From an uncultured Verrucomicrobia subdivision 3 bacterium (GTDB taxonomy: Bacteria; Verrucomicrobiota; Verrucomicrobiia; Limisphaerales; UBA8199), in the NCBI GenBank assembly GCA_903912925.1, contig CAIWJG010000923.1:1-49413 (forward strand): a stretch of DNA of 49,413 nt, in the 5' to 3' direction. The position numbers and the translations under genes were made by a program. Below the pieces are notes generated by a model. That model did not search any database. It had not been told where the DNA came from and saw nothing but the letters and a program-made list of their open reading frames with translations. Positions 26,417 to 34,771 of this stretch are shown piece after piece (the first letter of the stretch is position 1; each line of letters opens with the position of its first letter).

Positions 26417-27127
26417 ATGAGCGGTATAAAACTCAAGGACCAGCCAGTCAGCGAACGTCCGAGGGAACGGCTTAGGGAGAAAGGGGCTGATTCACTGAGC
26501 CACGGCGAACTGGTCGCCATCCTCCTGCGCACCGGCTTGAAGGGAGTCAACGTGGTGGATCTCGGCAAACAGCTTGTCCAGCGCTACGGTTCTCTGGATG
26601 CGCTGGCCCGGGCGTCTTGGCAGGATCTGGCGAAGGAGCCCGGCATCGGTCCGGACAAGGCGGTGACGCTCGTGGCGGCGTTCAGCCTGGCTCGCCGGCT
26701 CGTCCGTGAGACGCACGGGACTGCTCCGGTGCTGGACACGCCGGAAGCCGTGGCCAACCTCATGCGCGAGGACGTTCGGTTGCGCAATGCCGAGGTGTTC
26801 CAGGTGCTGCTGCTGAACACCCGCCGGCGGCTGATCGGCGAGCCGGAGAAGATTGCCGATGGCACGCTCGACACCATCCTGGTCCATCCGCGCGAGGTGT
26901 TCCGGCCCGCCATCCAGAATAATGCCGCCGCGCTGGTGCTGGTGCATAATCACCCGAGCGGCGACCCGACGCCGTCGGAGGCCGACATCAAGGTGACGCG
27001 TGACCTGATTCGGGCTGGGCAACTGCTCAAGATCGAGGTGCTGGATCATGTGATTCTTGGGCGGGCGACTCAGGAGCGGCCGAAGGATTACACGTCACTG
27101 CGGGAGCTGGGGTACTTTTATACGTGA
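26417..27127 (+). CDS. radC: RadC family JAB1/MPN-domain protein
   Basis: This is a 236-residue RadC-family protein. The N-terminal part holds a helix-hairpin-helix-like segment (LAKEPGIGPDKAVTLVAAF). The C-terminal MPN/JAMM domain carries the metal-binding signature His177-x-His179-Pro-Ser-Gly...Asp190 in VHNHPSGDPTPSEAD, with Glu126 in NAEVFQVLLL as the upstream acid. The family was named for DNA repair, but that role was later questioned and its true substrate remains unclear. The length is close to the family norm and all metal ligands are present. It follows the GCCTTTA hairpin repeat and precedes lpxA; in the gap lie two further short repeat arrays. The family call is firm. Confidence 0.95.
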   Translation: MSGIKLKDQPVSERPRERLREKGADSLSHGELVAILLRTGLKGVNVVDLGKQLVQRYGSLDALARASWQDLAKEPGIGPDKAVTLVAAFSLARRLVRETHGTAPVLDTPEAVANLMREDVRLRNAEVFQVLLLNTRRRLIGEPEKIADGTLDTILVHPREVFRPAIQNNAAALVLVHNHPSGDPTPSEADIKVTRDLIRAGQLLKIEVLDHVILGRATQERPKDYTSLRELGYFYT

Positions 27128-27212
27128 AACGCGTGAGGCGGGAAACGTGAAACGTGAAACATGAAGGGGGGCGGGGAGCATGGGTCGGGTTTCAGCTTTT
27201 CAGTATTTCAGC
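27123..27212. repeat. Two short-period repeats between radC and lpxA
   Basis: Positions 27123-27165 hold GTGAAAC/GGGAAAC units (period 7-10); the same family, inverted, recurs at 36172-36198 before emrB. Positions 27190-27212 hold the TTTCAGC/TTTCAGTA block found again in inverted orientation at 3790-3812. The second block lies in a frame continuous with lpxA but upstream of its proper start. Confidence 0.75.
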
Positions 27213-27269
27213 ATTTTCCGCGTCAGTTTTGACTTGGCAATGGAGGCGGTTGGCCCACTTTGGACGGTG

Positions 27270-28076
27270 ATGATTCATCCGACCGCTATTATTCATCCTG
27301 GGGCGAAGCTGGACGCGAGCGTCCAAGTGGGGCCTTACGCCATCATTGATGAAGGCGTGGAGGTCGGCCCGGAGTGTGTTATCGGCCCGCAGGTATATCT
27401 GACTGGTCGGACGACCATTGGCGCGCGGAATCGCTTCTATGCGGGCTGCGTGATTGGCGAGGCGCCGCAGGACCTGAAATACAGCGGGGAGCCCACCGGG
27501 CTGCGGATCGGCGACGGCAACGTGTTTCGCGAGCACGTGACGGTACACCGTTCAAACAAGCCGGCGGAGTGCACGGTGATCGGCGGCCAGGGTTTCTTCA
27601 TGGCGAACGCGCACGTGGCGCACAATTGCCGACTGGGCGACGAGGTGATCCTGGCGAACGGCGTGCTCCTGGGGGGGCATGTGGCCGTGGATGATCGTGC
27701 TTTCCTTTCGGGCAACTGTGTCGTCCACCAGTTCGTGCGCGTGGGCACCTTGGCCATGATGCAAGGCGGCTCGGCGATCAGCCAAGACCTGCCACCGTAC
27801 ACCATGGCCCGCGGCGACAACGGCATATGCGGTCTGAACATCATTGGTTTGCGACGGGCCGGACTGACGCCGGCGGAGCGGCTGGAGTTGAAACAGCTTT
27901 ACCGCGTGCTGTTCCGCGAGGGGCAAAACCTGCGGGCGGCGGCAGTGAGCGCGCGGGCGAAATTCTCCAGCGCGCCCGCCAAGGTGATGCTGGATTTTCT
28001 GGCGGGTTCGAAGCGCGGGGTCTGCCGTGATACGGGGGTAGATTTGAGCTTTGACGAAGCTCGCGATTCCGGTTAA
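27270..28076 (+). CDS. lpxA: UDP-N-acetylglucosamine acyltransferase LpxA
   Basis: This enzyme performs the first step of lipid A synthesis, transferring a 3-hydroxyacyl chain from ACP to UDP-GlcNAc in the cytoplasm. The protein is a left-handed beta helix of hexapeptide repeats (IHPTAIIHPGAKLDASVQVG), followed by the conserved catalytic stretch MANAHVAHNCRLGD (His-x-x-His). Next come SGNCVVHQFVRVG and the C-terminal helical part with GLNIIGLRRAGLT. The start is set at the ATG at 27270 (MIHPTAI), giving 268 residues, close to the 262 of E. coli. The frame extends to 27180, but that extension is made of a dispersed repeat. It shows that the organism makes lipopolysaccharide. The next gene follows after 14 bases. 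Confidence 0.95.
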   Translation: MIHPTAIIHPGAKLDASVQVGPYAIIDEGVEVGPECVIGPQVYLTGRTTIGARNRFYAGCVIGEAPQDLKYSGEPTGLRIGDGNVFREHVTVHRSNKPAECTVIGGQGFFMANAHVAHNCRLGDEVILANGVLLGGHVAVDDRAFLSGNCVVHQFVRVGTLAMMQGGSAISQDLPPYTMARGDNGICGLNIIGLRRAGLTPAERLELKQLYRVLFREGQNLRAAAVSARAKFSSAPAKVMLDFLAGSKRGVCRDTGVDLSFDEARDSG

Positions 28077-28090
28077 GCTTTTGAGGTAAG

Positions 28091-29170
28091 ATGAGTTTCA
28101 GGTTCACGAGTTTTCACATCGGTCTGGCGGCAGCCACTCTGGTCCTGAGTGGCGTGCTGGTGGGCAACGCGCAGACGGGCCGGAAGGAGCGCGGGCGGTC
28201 CATTGAGTTCTCTTTGCCCAAGAGTGACGAGGTGACGACCAACTTGCATCAGTTGACGAACAAGAAGGACAGCCTAAGGGAGCTGGAGGATGACCTTTAC
28301 AAGCCGCTGCAGTCGTTCACGCCCAATGGTTCGCTCGAGGGTGTGACCGCTCCGCCTCCCCGGACCCCCTCCACGTCGCCGATTCAGAGCAAACGCGTGA
28401 AGGAGTTGCTGGAGCGGCGTAAGAACTGGGCCTTCATGAGTCCCGAAGACCTGGTCGGGGCGCCAACGGTTGAGGATGTGCTTAAGACGCCTCAAATCGG
28501 GCCGGAAGGTCAGGAGAAGAGGGAGCTGCCTACACTTGAGCGTTACTATGACCGCCTGGCTAACAAGCGGCTGGAACCGGATAACCTGCTTAAACCCAAG
28601 AACGAGGACTTGTTCGGAACGCCCGGTAAATCAAATGCGCGCGATGAGCACAACCCTCAGGAAGATTCAATTGTTCCCAGCGGGGTAAGGGAAAGCATGC
28701 AGACGCTCAACAAAATGGTCGAATCGGATCGTAATGACGGTCGCTTCTTGCGATCTGCAACGCATGGCGATTTGTCTGACCCCTTCGGTCTCGCGAACCA
28801 GACGATGACGAAGGAGCAGACGCAGGATCATAAGAAGCTGATGGACGATTATCGTTCCCTGGTGGACCCGAGCTGGCACCCGCCCGCAGTTGCCACGCCG
28901 GAGAATTTGCTCTCCACGCTCGCCGCCGACGCGACGTCAGCGGCAGGGAAGCCAGCGGTGGGCCTGCCCAGCTCTCTGAGTTCGGCCGCGCCCTCGGTGT
29001 TCGAGGAACAGATGAACATCACCAGTCCCCAGCTCGGTCCGGCAGCGCTGCCGGATATGAACTCGCGCGCGCTCGGGCAAACGAGGCCAACGCTGGTATT
29101 GCCGACGTCCGATCCAACCAGAGTTGCGCCGCCCGCGCCCGTTTTCGCTGCCCCGAAGCGGGCTTTCTAA
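28091..29170 (+). CDS. Exported hypothetical protein, disordered and Pro/Ser-rich
   Basis: I do not recognise this 359-residue protein. It has a signal peptide (residues 1-28, GLAAATLVLSGVLVGNAQT) and a low-complexity body rich in Lys, Glu, Pro, Ser and Asn. Charged segments such as VKELLERRKNWAFMSPEDLV and TLERYYDRLANKRL alternate with Pro-rich linkers (VTAPPPRTPSTSP), and there is an Ala/Pro-rich C-terminal tail. No enzymatic motif, membrane segment beyond the signal, or Cys pair is visible. A periplasmic scaffold or envelope-associated role is possible. The ribosome site TTGAGGT lies just before the ATG. It follows lpxA by 14 bases in the same direction, so it may be co-transcribed and linked to the envelope. 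Its stop overlaps the stop of the convergent moeA by four bases. Confidence 0.65.
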   Translation: MSFRFTSFHIGLAAATLVLSGVLVGNAQTGRKERGRSIEFSLPKSDEVTTNLHQLTNKKDSLRELEDDLYKPLQSFTPNGSLEGVTAPPPRTPSTSPIQSKRVKELLERRKNWAFMSPEDLVGAPTVEDVLKTPQIGPEGQEKRELPTLERYYDRLANKRLEPDNLLKPKNEDLFGTPGKSNARDEHNPQEDSIVPSGVRESMQTLNKMVESDRNDGRFLRSATHGDLSDPFGLANQTMTKEQTQDHKKLMDDYRSLVDPSWHPPAVATPENLLSTLAADATSAAGKPAVGLPSSLSSAAPSVFEEQMNITSPQLGPAALPDMNSRALGQTRPTLVLPTSDPTRVAPPAPVFAAPKRAF

Positions 29171-30411
29171 TAGCAGTCCCAGCGCAGCACGGTCACGGTG
29201 CTTCCCGCCGCCAGGGTAGTATGAGCCGGTACGTCCACCAGTCCATTGGCCGCGGCCAGTGAACTGAGCAGGTGGGAGGCTTGCCGGCCGGCCAGTTGAA
29301 TCTTTCCGGTCGAATCCACTTTGACGCTCATGAAATGCCGGCGCTCGCCTGGATTCAACAGCGGTTCGGCCAGCACCCCCGGGTGAGCTGGCAGGGAAAC
29401 GTCCGTTGCGCCCTGCCAGCGCAGCAGTGCGGGGCGCACGAGCAACCGGAAGGTGACCAGGGCTGAAACGGGGTTGCCGGGCAGGCCGAATAACAACTTT
29501 CCCTGGCAGCGGCCAAAGACAAACGGGCGGCCTGGCTTCATCGCCACTTTCCAGAACTCCAGCCGACCGCCGATTTGCTCGAAGGCCAGCTTGAGGAAAT
29601 CCATTTCGCCAACCGAAACGCCGCCCGAAGTCACAACCGCATCGCATTGATTGAAAGCGTCTGCCAGCGCCTGGCTGGTTCCGGCGAGCACATCTGCGAC
29701 CAGGGGCAAGGTTTTTGGGACCGCGCCGACACCTTCCATCAGTGCCGCCAGGGCGGTGCGATTGCTTTCGTAGATTTGGCCGGGCACCAGCGGTTGGCCG
29801 GGCTCCGTGAGTTCCGAACCGGTGGCCAGCAGGCCCACCACTGGCCGTCGTCCCACGCGCAGTCGCCCGAAACCGGCTGCCGCCAGCAGTCCGATCCGAC
29901 CCGGGGTTATGGCTGCGCCCGCCTCGGCGAGTATCGTGCCCTGCTTCACGTCCTCCCCGCGGGTCCGGACATTTTCCCCGGGACCAGCCGGGGCCAGGAT
30001 TACTACCTCGCCCGGCGCGGCCGGGTTAATGTGCGTGTCTTCTTGCATCACGACGGCGTCGGCACCAGCCGGGAGGGGCGAACCAGTGAACAGACGCACG
30101 CAGGTGCCGGGAGTAACCTCACCCAAGAATACCTCCCCGGCGGCAACCTTTCCCGCCAAACGCAGACGTGCCGGTGAAGCCGGTTTGGCTGAGGTCACGT
30201 CGGCGGCCCGCACCGCGTAGCCATCCATCGCTGAATTATCGAAGACCGGCAGGTCAATGGGCGACCGGATTTGATCAGCCAGAATGCGACCGGAAGCAGC
30301 TCGCAACGAGACGGATTCGCTTTCGGGTGCGGGCACTTCGGCCAGCACCCGCGCCAGGGCTTCTTCAAATGCAAGCATAGGCAGGGGAAGGGGTGGCTGC
30401 ATCCAACGCAC
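29167..30411 (-). CDS. moeA: Molybdopterin molybdenumtransferase MoeA
   Basis: MoeA inserts molybdate into adenylylated molybdopterin to give the molybdenum cofactor. The protein shows all family blocks: LPVFDNSAMDGYAV near 50-70, LFTGSPLPAGADAVVMQEDT, ATGSELTEPG, TSGGVSVGEMDFLK and MKPGRPFVFG, then LLFGLPGNPVSALVTF. The outermost start is a GTG at 30411, which touches the stop of the PilB-like gene. In-frame ATGs at 30402 and 30378 also exist, and the latter (MLAFEEALARVL) matches the usual MoeA beginning. No molybdoenzyme is encoded in the window, so its client is elsewhere. It lies downstream of the PilB-like gene in the same direction, probably by chance of operon order. The family assignment is very secure. 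Confidence 0.95.
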   Translation of the reverse strand: MRWMQPPLPLPMLAFEEALARVLAEVPAPESESVSLRAASGRILADQIRSPIDLPVFDNSAMDGYAVRAADVTSAKPASPARLRLAGKVAAGEVFLGEVTPGTCVRLFTGSPLPAGADAVVMQEDTHINPAAPGEVVILAPAGPGENVRTRGEDVKQGTILAEAGAAITPGRIGLLAAAGFGRLRVGRRPVVGLLATGSELTEPGQPLVPGQIYESNRTALAALMEGVGAVPKTLPLVADVLAGTSQALADAFNQCDAVVTSGGVSVGEMDFLKLAFEQIGGRLEFWKVAMKPGRPFVFGRCQGKLLFGLPGNPVSALVTFRLLVRPALLRWQGATDVSLPAHPGVLAEPLLNPGERRHFMSVKVDSTGKIQLAGRQASHLLSSLAAANGLVDVPAHTTLAAGSTVTVLRWDCY

Positions 30412-32150
30412 TAGTGGGCCGAAGTCAGGACGAGCACTTGCTCCAGCGTGGAGATGCCCTCGCGGGCACGTGCCAGCGCGGCCATGCGCAGCGTGCGCAT
30501 GCCCTGACCGATGGCAACCTTGCCCATCTCCCGGGTGCTGGCGCGAGCGATAATGAGCTTGCGAATTTCATCCGTGATGGTCATGGCCTCGATGATGGCC
30601 ATACGACCGCCATAGCCGGAGTTCTTGCAGCGGTCGCAGCCCCGCCCGCGATACAACGTGACGCCATCAAAGATGTTCGGGTCGATGCCCAAATCCTGAA
30701 ACATCTTGGACGGATAAGATATTGGCTCCTTGCAGTGGGAGCAAATGCGGCGCATCAGGCGTTGGGCGCAAGCGAGGATAACGGATGAAGAGATGAGGAA
30801 CGGCGCGATGCCCATGTCGTCGAGGCGCGCAATGGCGCCGGGGGCGTCGTTACAGTGCATGGTGCTCAAGACCTGGTGGCCGGTCAGTGCCGCTTCGATG
30901 GCGATTTCCGCGGTCTCGGTATCGCGGATTTCGCCGATCATGATGATGTCCGGATCCTGGCGCAGGATCGAACGGAGCGCGTTGGCGAAAGTCAGCCCAA
31001 TTTCCTTCTTCGTCGGCACCTGGTTGATACCGGGAACCTGAAACTCGACGGGGTCCTCCACCGTCACGATATTGTAGATCGGGTTGTTGAGTTCGTTGAG
31101 CGCGGAATACAGCGTGGTTGTCTTGCCGGAACCGGTCGGGCCCGTGACAAGAATGAGCCCGTGCGGGGCATCCACGGCGGTCTTGAACTGCTGAAACGTG
31201 TCCGGGTCGAGGCCCAGCTTGTCGATGCTGGCGGAGAGGTTCGATTTGTCCAGCAGGCGCAAGACGATCTTCTCCCCGTGTACGGTCGGCATGATGGAGA
31301 CGCGCAGGTCGTAATCTTTCCCGCCGACGCGGATGCGCATGCGCCCGTCTTGGGGCAAGCGGCGTTCGGCGATGTCCAGACTGCTCATGATCTTGAACCG
31401 CGAGACCAAGGCCAATTGTAGCTGCTTGGGCGGCGGGGTCGCGTCCGCCAAAACGCCGTCGATGCGGTAGCGCAGCCGCAGCGTCTTCTCAAAAGGCTCG
31501 ATGTGGATATCGCTGGCGCGGTCTTTGACTGCCTGGACCAGGATGAGGTTGGCTAGTTTGATGACCGGGGCTTCCTCGCTGGAAGCGGCCAGTTGGTCGA
31601 GATTAACTTCTTCGACGGTGTCGCGGGAAACCTCCAAGCTGTCGGCGTCGGCATCGGCATCGCCCTTCTTCTGGGCATCCTGGATGATGTCCTCCATGCT
31701 GCCGCTCTTGGAGCCATCGATCTGGTTGAGCTTGTCCAGGATGGCTTTTTCCGACGCGATCAGGGTCGCGACTTCCAGCCGGGTGATGCGCCGGACGTCG
31801 TCAATGGCCAGCACATTCAGCGGGTCGGCCATTGCCAGGAAGAGCTTGTTTTCCAGCCGCGACACGGGGACGACCTTATGGTTGTAAGCCATTTCGCGCG
31901 GGACCAGGTCTGCCACTTCGAGGGGGATAGTGAGGCGGGCGAGATTGATCGGCGGCGTGTTCAGCACGCGACCCATCGAGACGGCCATGTCCGCCTCGGT
32001 GACATAAGCCTTTTCCAGGATCAGTTTGAGCAGGCGGGTGCCGGCTTTCTTCTGCTGCTCGAGCAGTTCTTCAACCTGCTTGGCGGTCAGCAGACCATCT
32101 TCCACCAGGGCGTCGGCGATTCGTTCGCCAAATGTTTTGGCTGGAGGCAT
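30411..32150 (-). CDS. Type IV pilus / type II secretion assembly ATPase (PilB/GspE)
   Basis: This hexameric ATPase drives pilus or pseudopilus assembly at the inner membrane. Residues 1-150 are the MshEN/GspE N-terminal domain (LGR-like MGRVLNTPPINLARL). The motor domain has RASDIHIEP at 211-219, Walker A GPTGSGKTT at 337-345, an Asp box near 365 (VEDPVEF), Walker B DPDIIMIGEIRD at 399-410, and a His box near TGHQVLSTMH. The four-Cys zinc site is complete (Cys470, Cys473, Cys505, Cys508). The length of 579 is typical. Directly upstream (4-base gap) is a second protein that carries only a degenerate N-terminal domain of the same kind. No other pilus or secretion genes are present. PilB and GspE cannot be told apart from the sequence alone. 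Confidence 0.93.
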   Translation of the reverse strand: MPPAKTFGERIADALVEDGLLTAKQVEELLEQQKKAGTRLLKLILEKAYVTEADMAVSMGRVLNTPPINLARLTIPLEVADLVPREMAYNHKVVPVSRLENKLFLAMADPLNVLAIDDVRRITRLEVATLIASEKAILDKLNQIDGSKSGSMEDIIQDAQKKGDADADADSLEVSRDTVEEVNLDQLAASSEEAPVIKLANLILVQAVKDRASDIHIEPFEKTLRLRYRIDGVLADATPPPKQLQLALVSRFKIMSSLDIAERRLPQDGRMRIRVGGKDYDLRVSIMPTVHGEKIVLRLLDKSNLSASIDKLGLDPDTFQQFKTAVDAPHGLILVTGPTGSGKTTTLYSALNELNNPIYNIVTVEDPVEFQVPGINQVPTKKEIGLTFANALRSILRQDPDIIMIGEIRDTETAEIAIEAALTGHQVLSTMHCNDAPGAIARLDDMGIAPFLISSSVILACAQRLMRRICSHCKEPISYPSKMFQDLGIDPNIFDGVTLYRGRGCDRCKNSGYGGRMAIIEAMTITDEIRKLIIARASTREMGKVAIGQGMRTLRMAALARAREGISTLEQVLVLTSAH

Positions 32151-32154
32151 TGGC

Positions 32155-33006
32155 TTATCGGAAGAGCTTGCGGACGTTGCTGAGCAGGTCGGCTGGCGGC
32201 ACTAAATACCACAGCAGGCGGTTGGGGGTGGCTTCCGCCAGTTCTTTGGCAGCCTGCTGGTTGAAGGGATTGGCGGTGGCCACGAGGACCGATTTGCTCA
32301 TGCGGTCGAAGGGCAACACGCACCACCTTCGGCAGGTATCGGCCGGGAAACTCCGGGCCAAATCCATGTCGATATCGTAACTTTGGAGCGGCAGGAAGGC
32401 GAACCGCGACTTGTCGCATAAAACCTTCAGCGACTTGTCAATAGGCAGAATTCCCCTGTCGGCCAACACCTGGATGAACGGCTCCAGCACGCTGCCGGTC
32501 GAAAGGGTTGGATCGACGGTGGACCAGCACAGGTCAAAGTCGCCGACCGTGATCAGCTTGCTTTCAACGAAGAGCTTATGCATGGACTTTCGCCCATCTT
32601 CAACTTCTGCCGGGGGCGCCTTGCTGGCAGTTCTGCGGGTATCACCCTTCGGGGCGGGTGCTTTAGCCATGAGGGTGGTTTCCACCCCCATTGGCTCGAG
32701 GGTGAAGTTGTTAGCTTTGCTCTCGATTTGCTCCAACGCCGCTTTTACGTCGGGATCGTCGGGGCAACGCTGCAGGATGGTTTCGTATTCGAGGATGGCC
32801 GAGGATAGCTGGCCCATTTGAACGTAGGCATGGGCGATTCGTTTGGACGTGCTGATGACGTCCTTTTGGCGGCTCAGCTTGGAATAGGCTTCCTTGAGAA
32901 TTTCCAGCGATTGATAGTCGTGGGGTTGCGACTGAGTGATGACTTCAAACATCTCAATCGTCTGCGCCAGTTGAGCTTCTTCACTGGGACTTAATGTGCT
33001 TGCCAT
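32155..33006 (-). CDS. TPR protein with a degenerate GspE/PilB N-terminal-like domain
   Basis: This 283-residue cytoplasmic protein has two parts. Residues about 10-100 are TPR-like helices (AHAYVQMGQLSSAILEYETI). Residues about 140-283 resemble the MshEN/GspE N-terminal domain that binds partner proteins or cyclic di-GMP: SKLITVGDFDLCW... PFIQVLADRGILPI... KSVLVATANPFNQQAAKELA. There is no Walker A or B motif, so it cannot be an ATPase. It is encoded four bases upstream of the PilB/GspE-like ATPase, which strongly suggests a partner or regulator of that motor. The central Ala/Pro/Lys-rich stretch is a linker. I infer the domain similarity by pattern only; the TPR part and the operon link are clearer. 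Confidence 0.65.
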   Translation of the reverse strand: MASTLSPSEEAQLAQTIEMFEVITQSQPHDYQSLEILKEAYSKLSRQKDVISTSKRIAHAYVQMGQLSSAILEYETILQRCPDDPDVKAALEQIESKANNFTLEPMGVETTLMAKAPAPKGDTRRTASKAPPAEVEDGRKSMHKLFVESKLITVGDFDLCWSTVDPTLSTGSVLEPFIQVLADRGILPIDKSLKVLCDKSRFAFLPLQSYDIDMDLARSFPADTCRRWCVLPFDRMSKSVLVATANPFNQQAAKELAEATPNRLLWYLVPPADLLSNVRKLFR

Positions 33007-33321
33007 GCGAATTCAATTTTGCCGGCCGACCGATGCATTCCCATCGCCGCAACATGTTGGCGGCCGGACGCCTTGGGTTGAAGCAAACTTGCGGCCAGTC
33101 TAGGCGGCGGCAGTGATTATGGCAAATCTCCCTGCTGCCTGGGGCAGAATGTCGTCAACGCCAGACACTTGTGTCCCATTTTGTTCCGCGATTACCTCAA
33201 GCCGGGCTGCTTCGGGGGCACTGGGGTGGGGGAATTATTAGTAAGGAATAGCGGCGACAACCATGCTGGAAGTTGGTTATTCGATGATCCAGCACCCCAG
33301 AACCCCAATACCCCAATTCCT
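33007..33321. other. Gene-free stretch with CCCCA short-period repeat
   Basis: No gene is supported here. Positions 33289-33320 carry a pyrimidine-rich array of CACCCCAGAA / CCCCAATA / CCCCAATT units (period 8-10) directly abutting the stop of the minus-strand DUF1232-like gene. A G-rich segment at 33214-33232 on the same strand may partly pair with it. Confidence 0.5.
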
Positions 33322-33726
33322 CTAAGGCTGGCTGGTGATCTTGGACCACTCGGTGTTTTGCACCACGGCGTAAATCGCAAAAGCCTTTTCGTTTTGAATC
33401 AGGACCGCGCGCACCACGCTCGAATCATCGGCGCGGCCAAGGTTTAAGACCGAGTCGGGAATAATGCCCACCTTCTTGTGGGCGTAAATCAGCGCGAAGA
33501 CCGCCTGGGCAAAAGCGACGTACGGCAAGTCTTTGTAGGCACCTTCCGCAGTGTCTTCGACAGCGTCGGTCAGGAATTCGAGCTGATCTACGAGGTGTGG
33601 AAACAACGGCTCGTAAATCTGGGTGAATTCCAGCTTCCATTGCGGCAGATGCCGGAGAACTTTCTCGACAATTCCCGGTGTTATAGTTGCCGCTCCGCGA
33701 TTAACAAAAGCCACAATTTCTGGCAT
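33322..33726 (-). CDS. Small DUF1232-like protein
   Basis: This 134-residue protein has a central hydrophobic helix (YVAFAQAVFALIYAHKKVGI) followed by IPDSVLNLGRADDSSVVRAV. The order hydrophobic helix, Ile-Pro-Asp, Gly, Asp-Asp, Val resembles the DUF1232 (YkvA-like) family of small membrane-associated proteins of unknown function. The N-terminal 60 residues (VEKVLRHLPQWKLEFTQIYE) are amphipathic helices. It stands alone on the minus strand between the pilus ATPase group and the lysR gene. Its 3' end abuts a CCCCA repeat array. The coding frame is convincing; the family match is tentative. Confidence 0.55.
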   Translation of the reverse strand: MPEIVAFVNRGAATITPGIVEKVLRHLPQWKLEFTQIYEPLFPHLVDQLEFLTDAVEDTAEGAYKDLPYVAFAQAVFALIYAHKKVGIIPDSVLNLGRADDSSVVRAVLIQNEKAFAIYAVVQNTEWSKITSQP

Positions 33727-33771
33727 GGGCAGACTCTATCCCAAAGTGGGCCGCGAAGGAAAGATAAATAA

Positions 33772-34686
33772 TCAGAACTCGGCGCGGCTGGGCTCCGGCG
33801 AGACCGGGAAGTGTTTTTCGGCCGTGGCTACGAACTGCTCGACCACGCGTGACGCCCCCTGGCGGCGCCAGACCAGGGCCCAATCCCACCACAGCCTGGG
33901 CTTGCTTAAGGTGCGCCACACGATGCCGCTGATGCGCTCGATGTTCTCGAAGTGAGGCAAGACGCTTACGCCGAGACCCACCGAGATCAAGCCGAGCATG
34001 TTAGTCGGGTAACCGCCTACCTCCTTTACCACCCGAGGCCGGAACCCGGCATTCGCACACAGACGGAAGAACTCATCGTAGAATTCCGGCCGGGATTCGC
34101 GCGTGCAGAACACAAAATCCTCGCTGCGCAGATCGCCCAGTTCCAGGGCCGGCCGCCGGGAAAGTGGATGATGTTGGGGCAGCACAATCTTGAACGGCAT
34201 ACGCCAGATGACCTGGTGTTCGAGTCCGTCCAGCGGGGCCGGCAAGTACAAGAAGGCCAGGTCGAGCCGGCCCGCGCGCAGTGCTTTCAACTGCTCGGCG
34301 GGCAGCCCGTGGAAGTAGTCAAACTGCACCTGGGGGTGGATTCGCTTGAAGGCCGTGATGACGGGTGCGAGGTAGCTCAGGTGGAGACCGCTGGGAAAGC
34401 CCAGCACGAGGCTGCCGGTCATCGTGCCGGCCGCGGAGCGGGCTTCGTTGGCGGCCTCGGTGGCCAGGGCCAGGATCGAACGCGCCCGCTGGTAGAAGAC
34501 CCGGCCCGCCCGCGTAAGCTGCACCCCGGTGCGGCCCCGGTCGAACAGCGGCATCTGCAGTTCCTCTTCGAGGTTCTTCATCTGACGGCTCAGCGCGGGT
34601 TGGGCCACCCGCAAGCGCGCCGCCGCGTGGGTAAAGTTCAGTTCCTCAGCCACTGCGACGAAGTAACGGAGGTGTCTCAGTTCCAT
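33772..34686 (-). CDS. LysR-type transcriptional regulator, likely of the emrAB efflux genes
   Basis: This 304-residue regulator has an N-terminal winged helix-turn-helix (MELRHLRYFVAVAEELNFTH, then AAARLRVAQPALSRQMKNLE) and a C-terminal periplasmic-binding-like sensor domain. The start is set at the ATG at 34686 because the family invariably begins this way; a longer frame to 34851 would run into the opposite gene. LysR proteins often regulate the divergent neighbour, here the EmrA/EmrB efflux pair starting at 34772. The 85-base gap contains a perfect 6-base inverted repeat with an 11-base spacer, fitting a LysR operator. The inducing ligand is unknown. The family assignment is firm. Confidence 0.94.
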   Translation of the reverse strand: MELRHLRYFVAVAEELNFTHAAARLRVAQPALSRQMKNLEEELQMPLFDRGRTGVQLTRAGRVFYQRARSILALATEAANEARSAAGTMTGSLVLGFPSGLHLSYLAPVITAFKRIHPQVQFDYFHGLPAEQLKALRAGRLDLAFLYLPAPLDGLEHQVIWRMPFKIVLPQHHPLSRRPALELGDLRSEDFVFCTRESRPEFYDEFFRLCANAGFRPRVVKEVGGYPTNMLGLISVGLGVSVLPHFENIERISGIVWRTLSKPRLWWDWALVWRRQGASRVVEQFVATAEKHFPVSPEPSRAEF

Positions 34687-34715
34687 GTCTCCACCATACC
34701 TGCCGCGCATGGCTG

Positions 34716-34738
34716 GACCAAGCAACAAAGTATTGGTC
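34716..34738. promoter_or_regulatory. Candidate LysR operator between lysR and emrA
   Basis: GACCAA (34716-34721) and TTGGTC (34733-34738) form a perfect inverted repeat with an 11-base spacer. It lies centrally in the 85-base gap between the divergent start codons, the usual place for a LysR site. Confidence 0.55.
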
Positions 34739-34771
34739 GAAACCCGCCCCAAGCTGCTTAAGTGGTACGTG

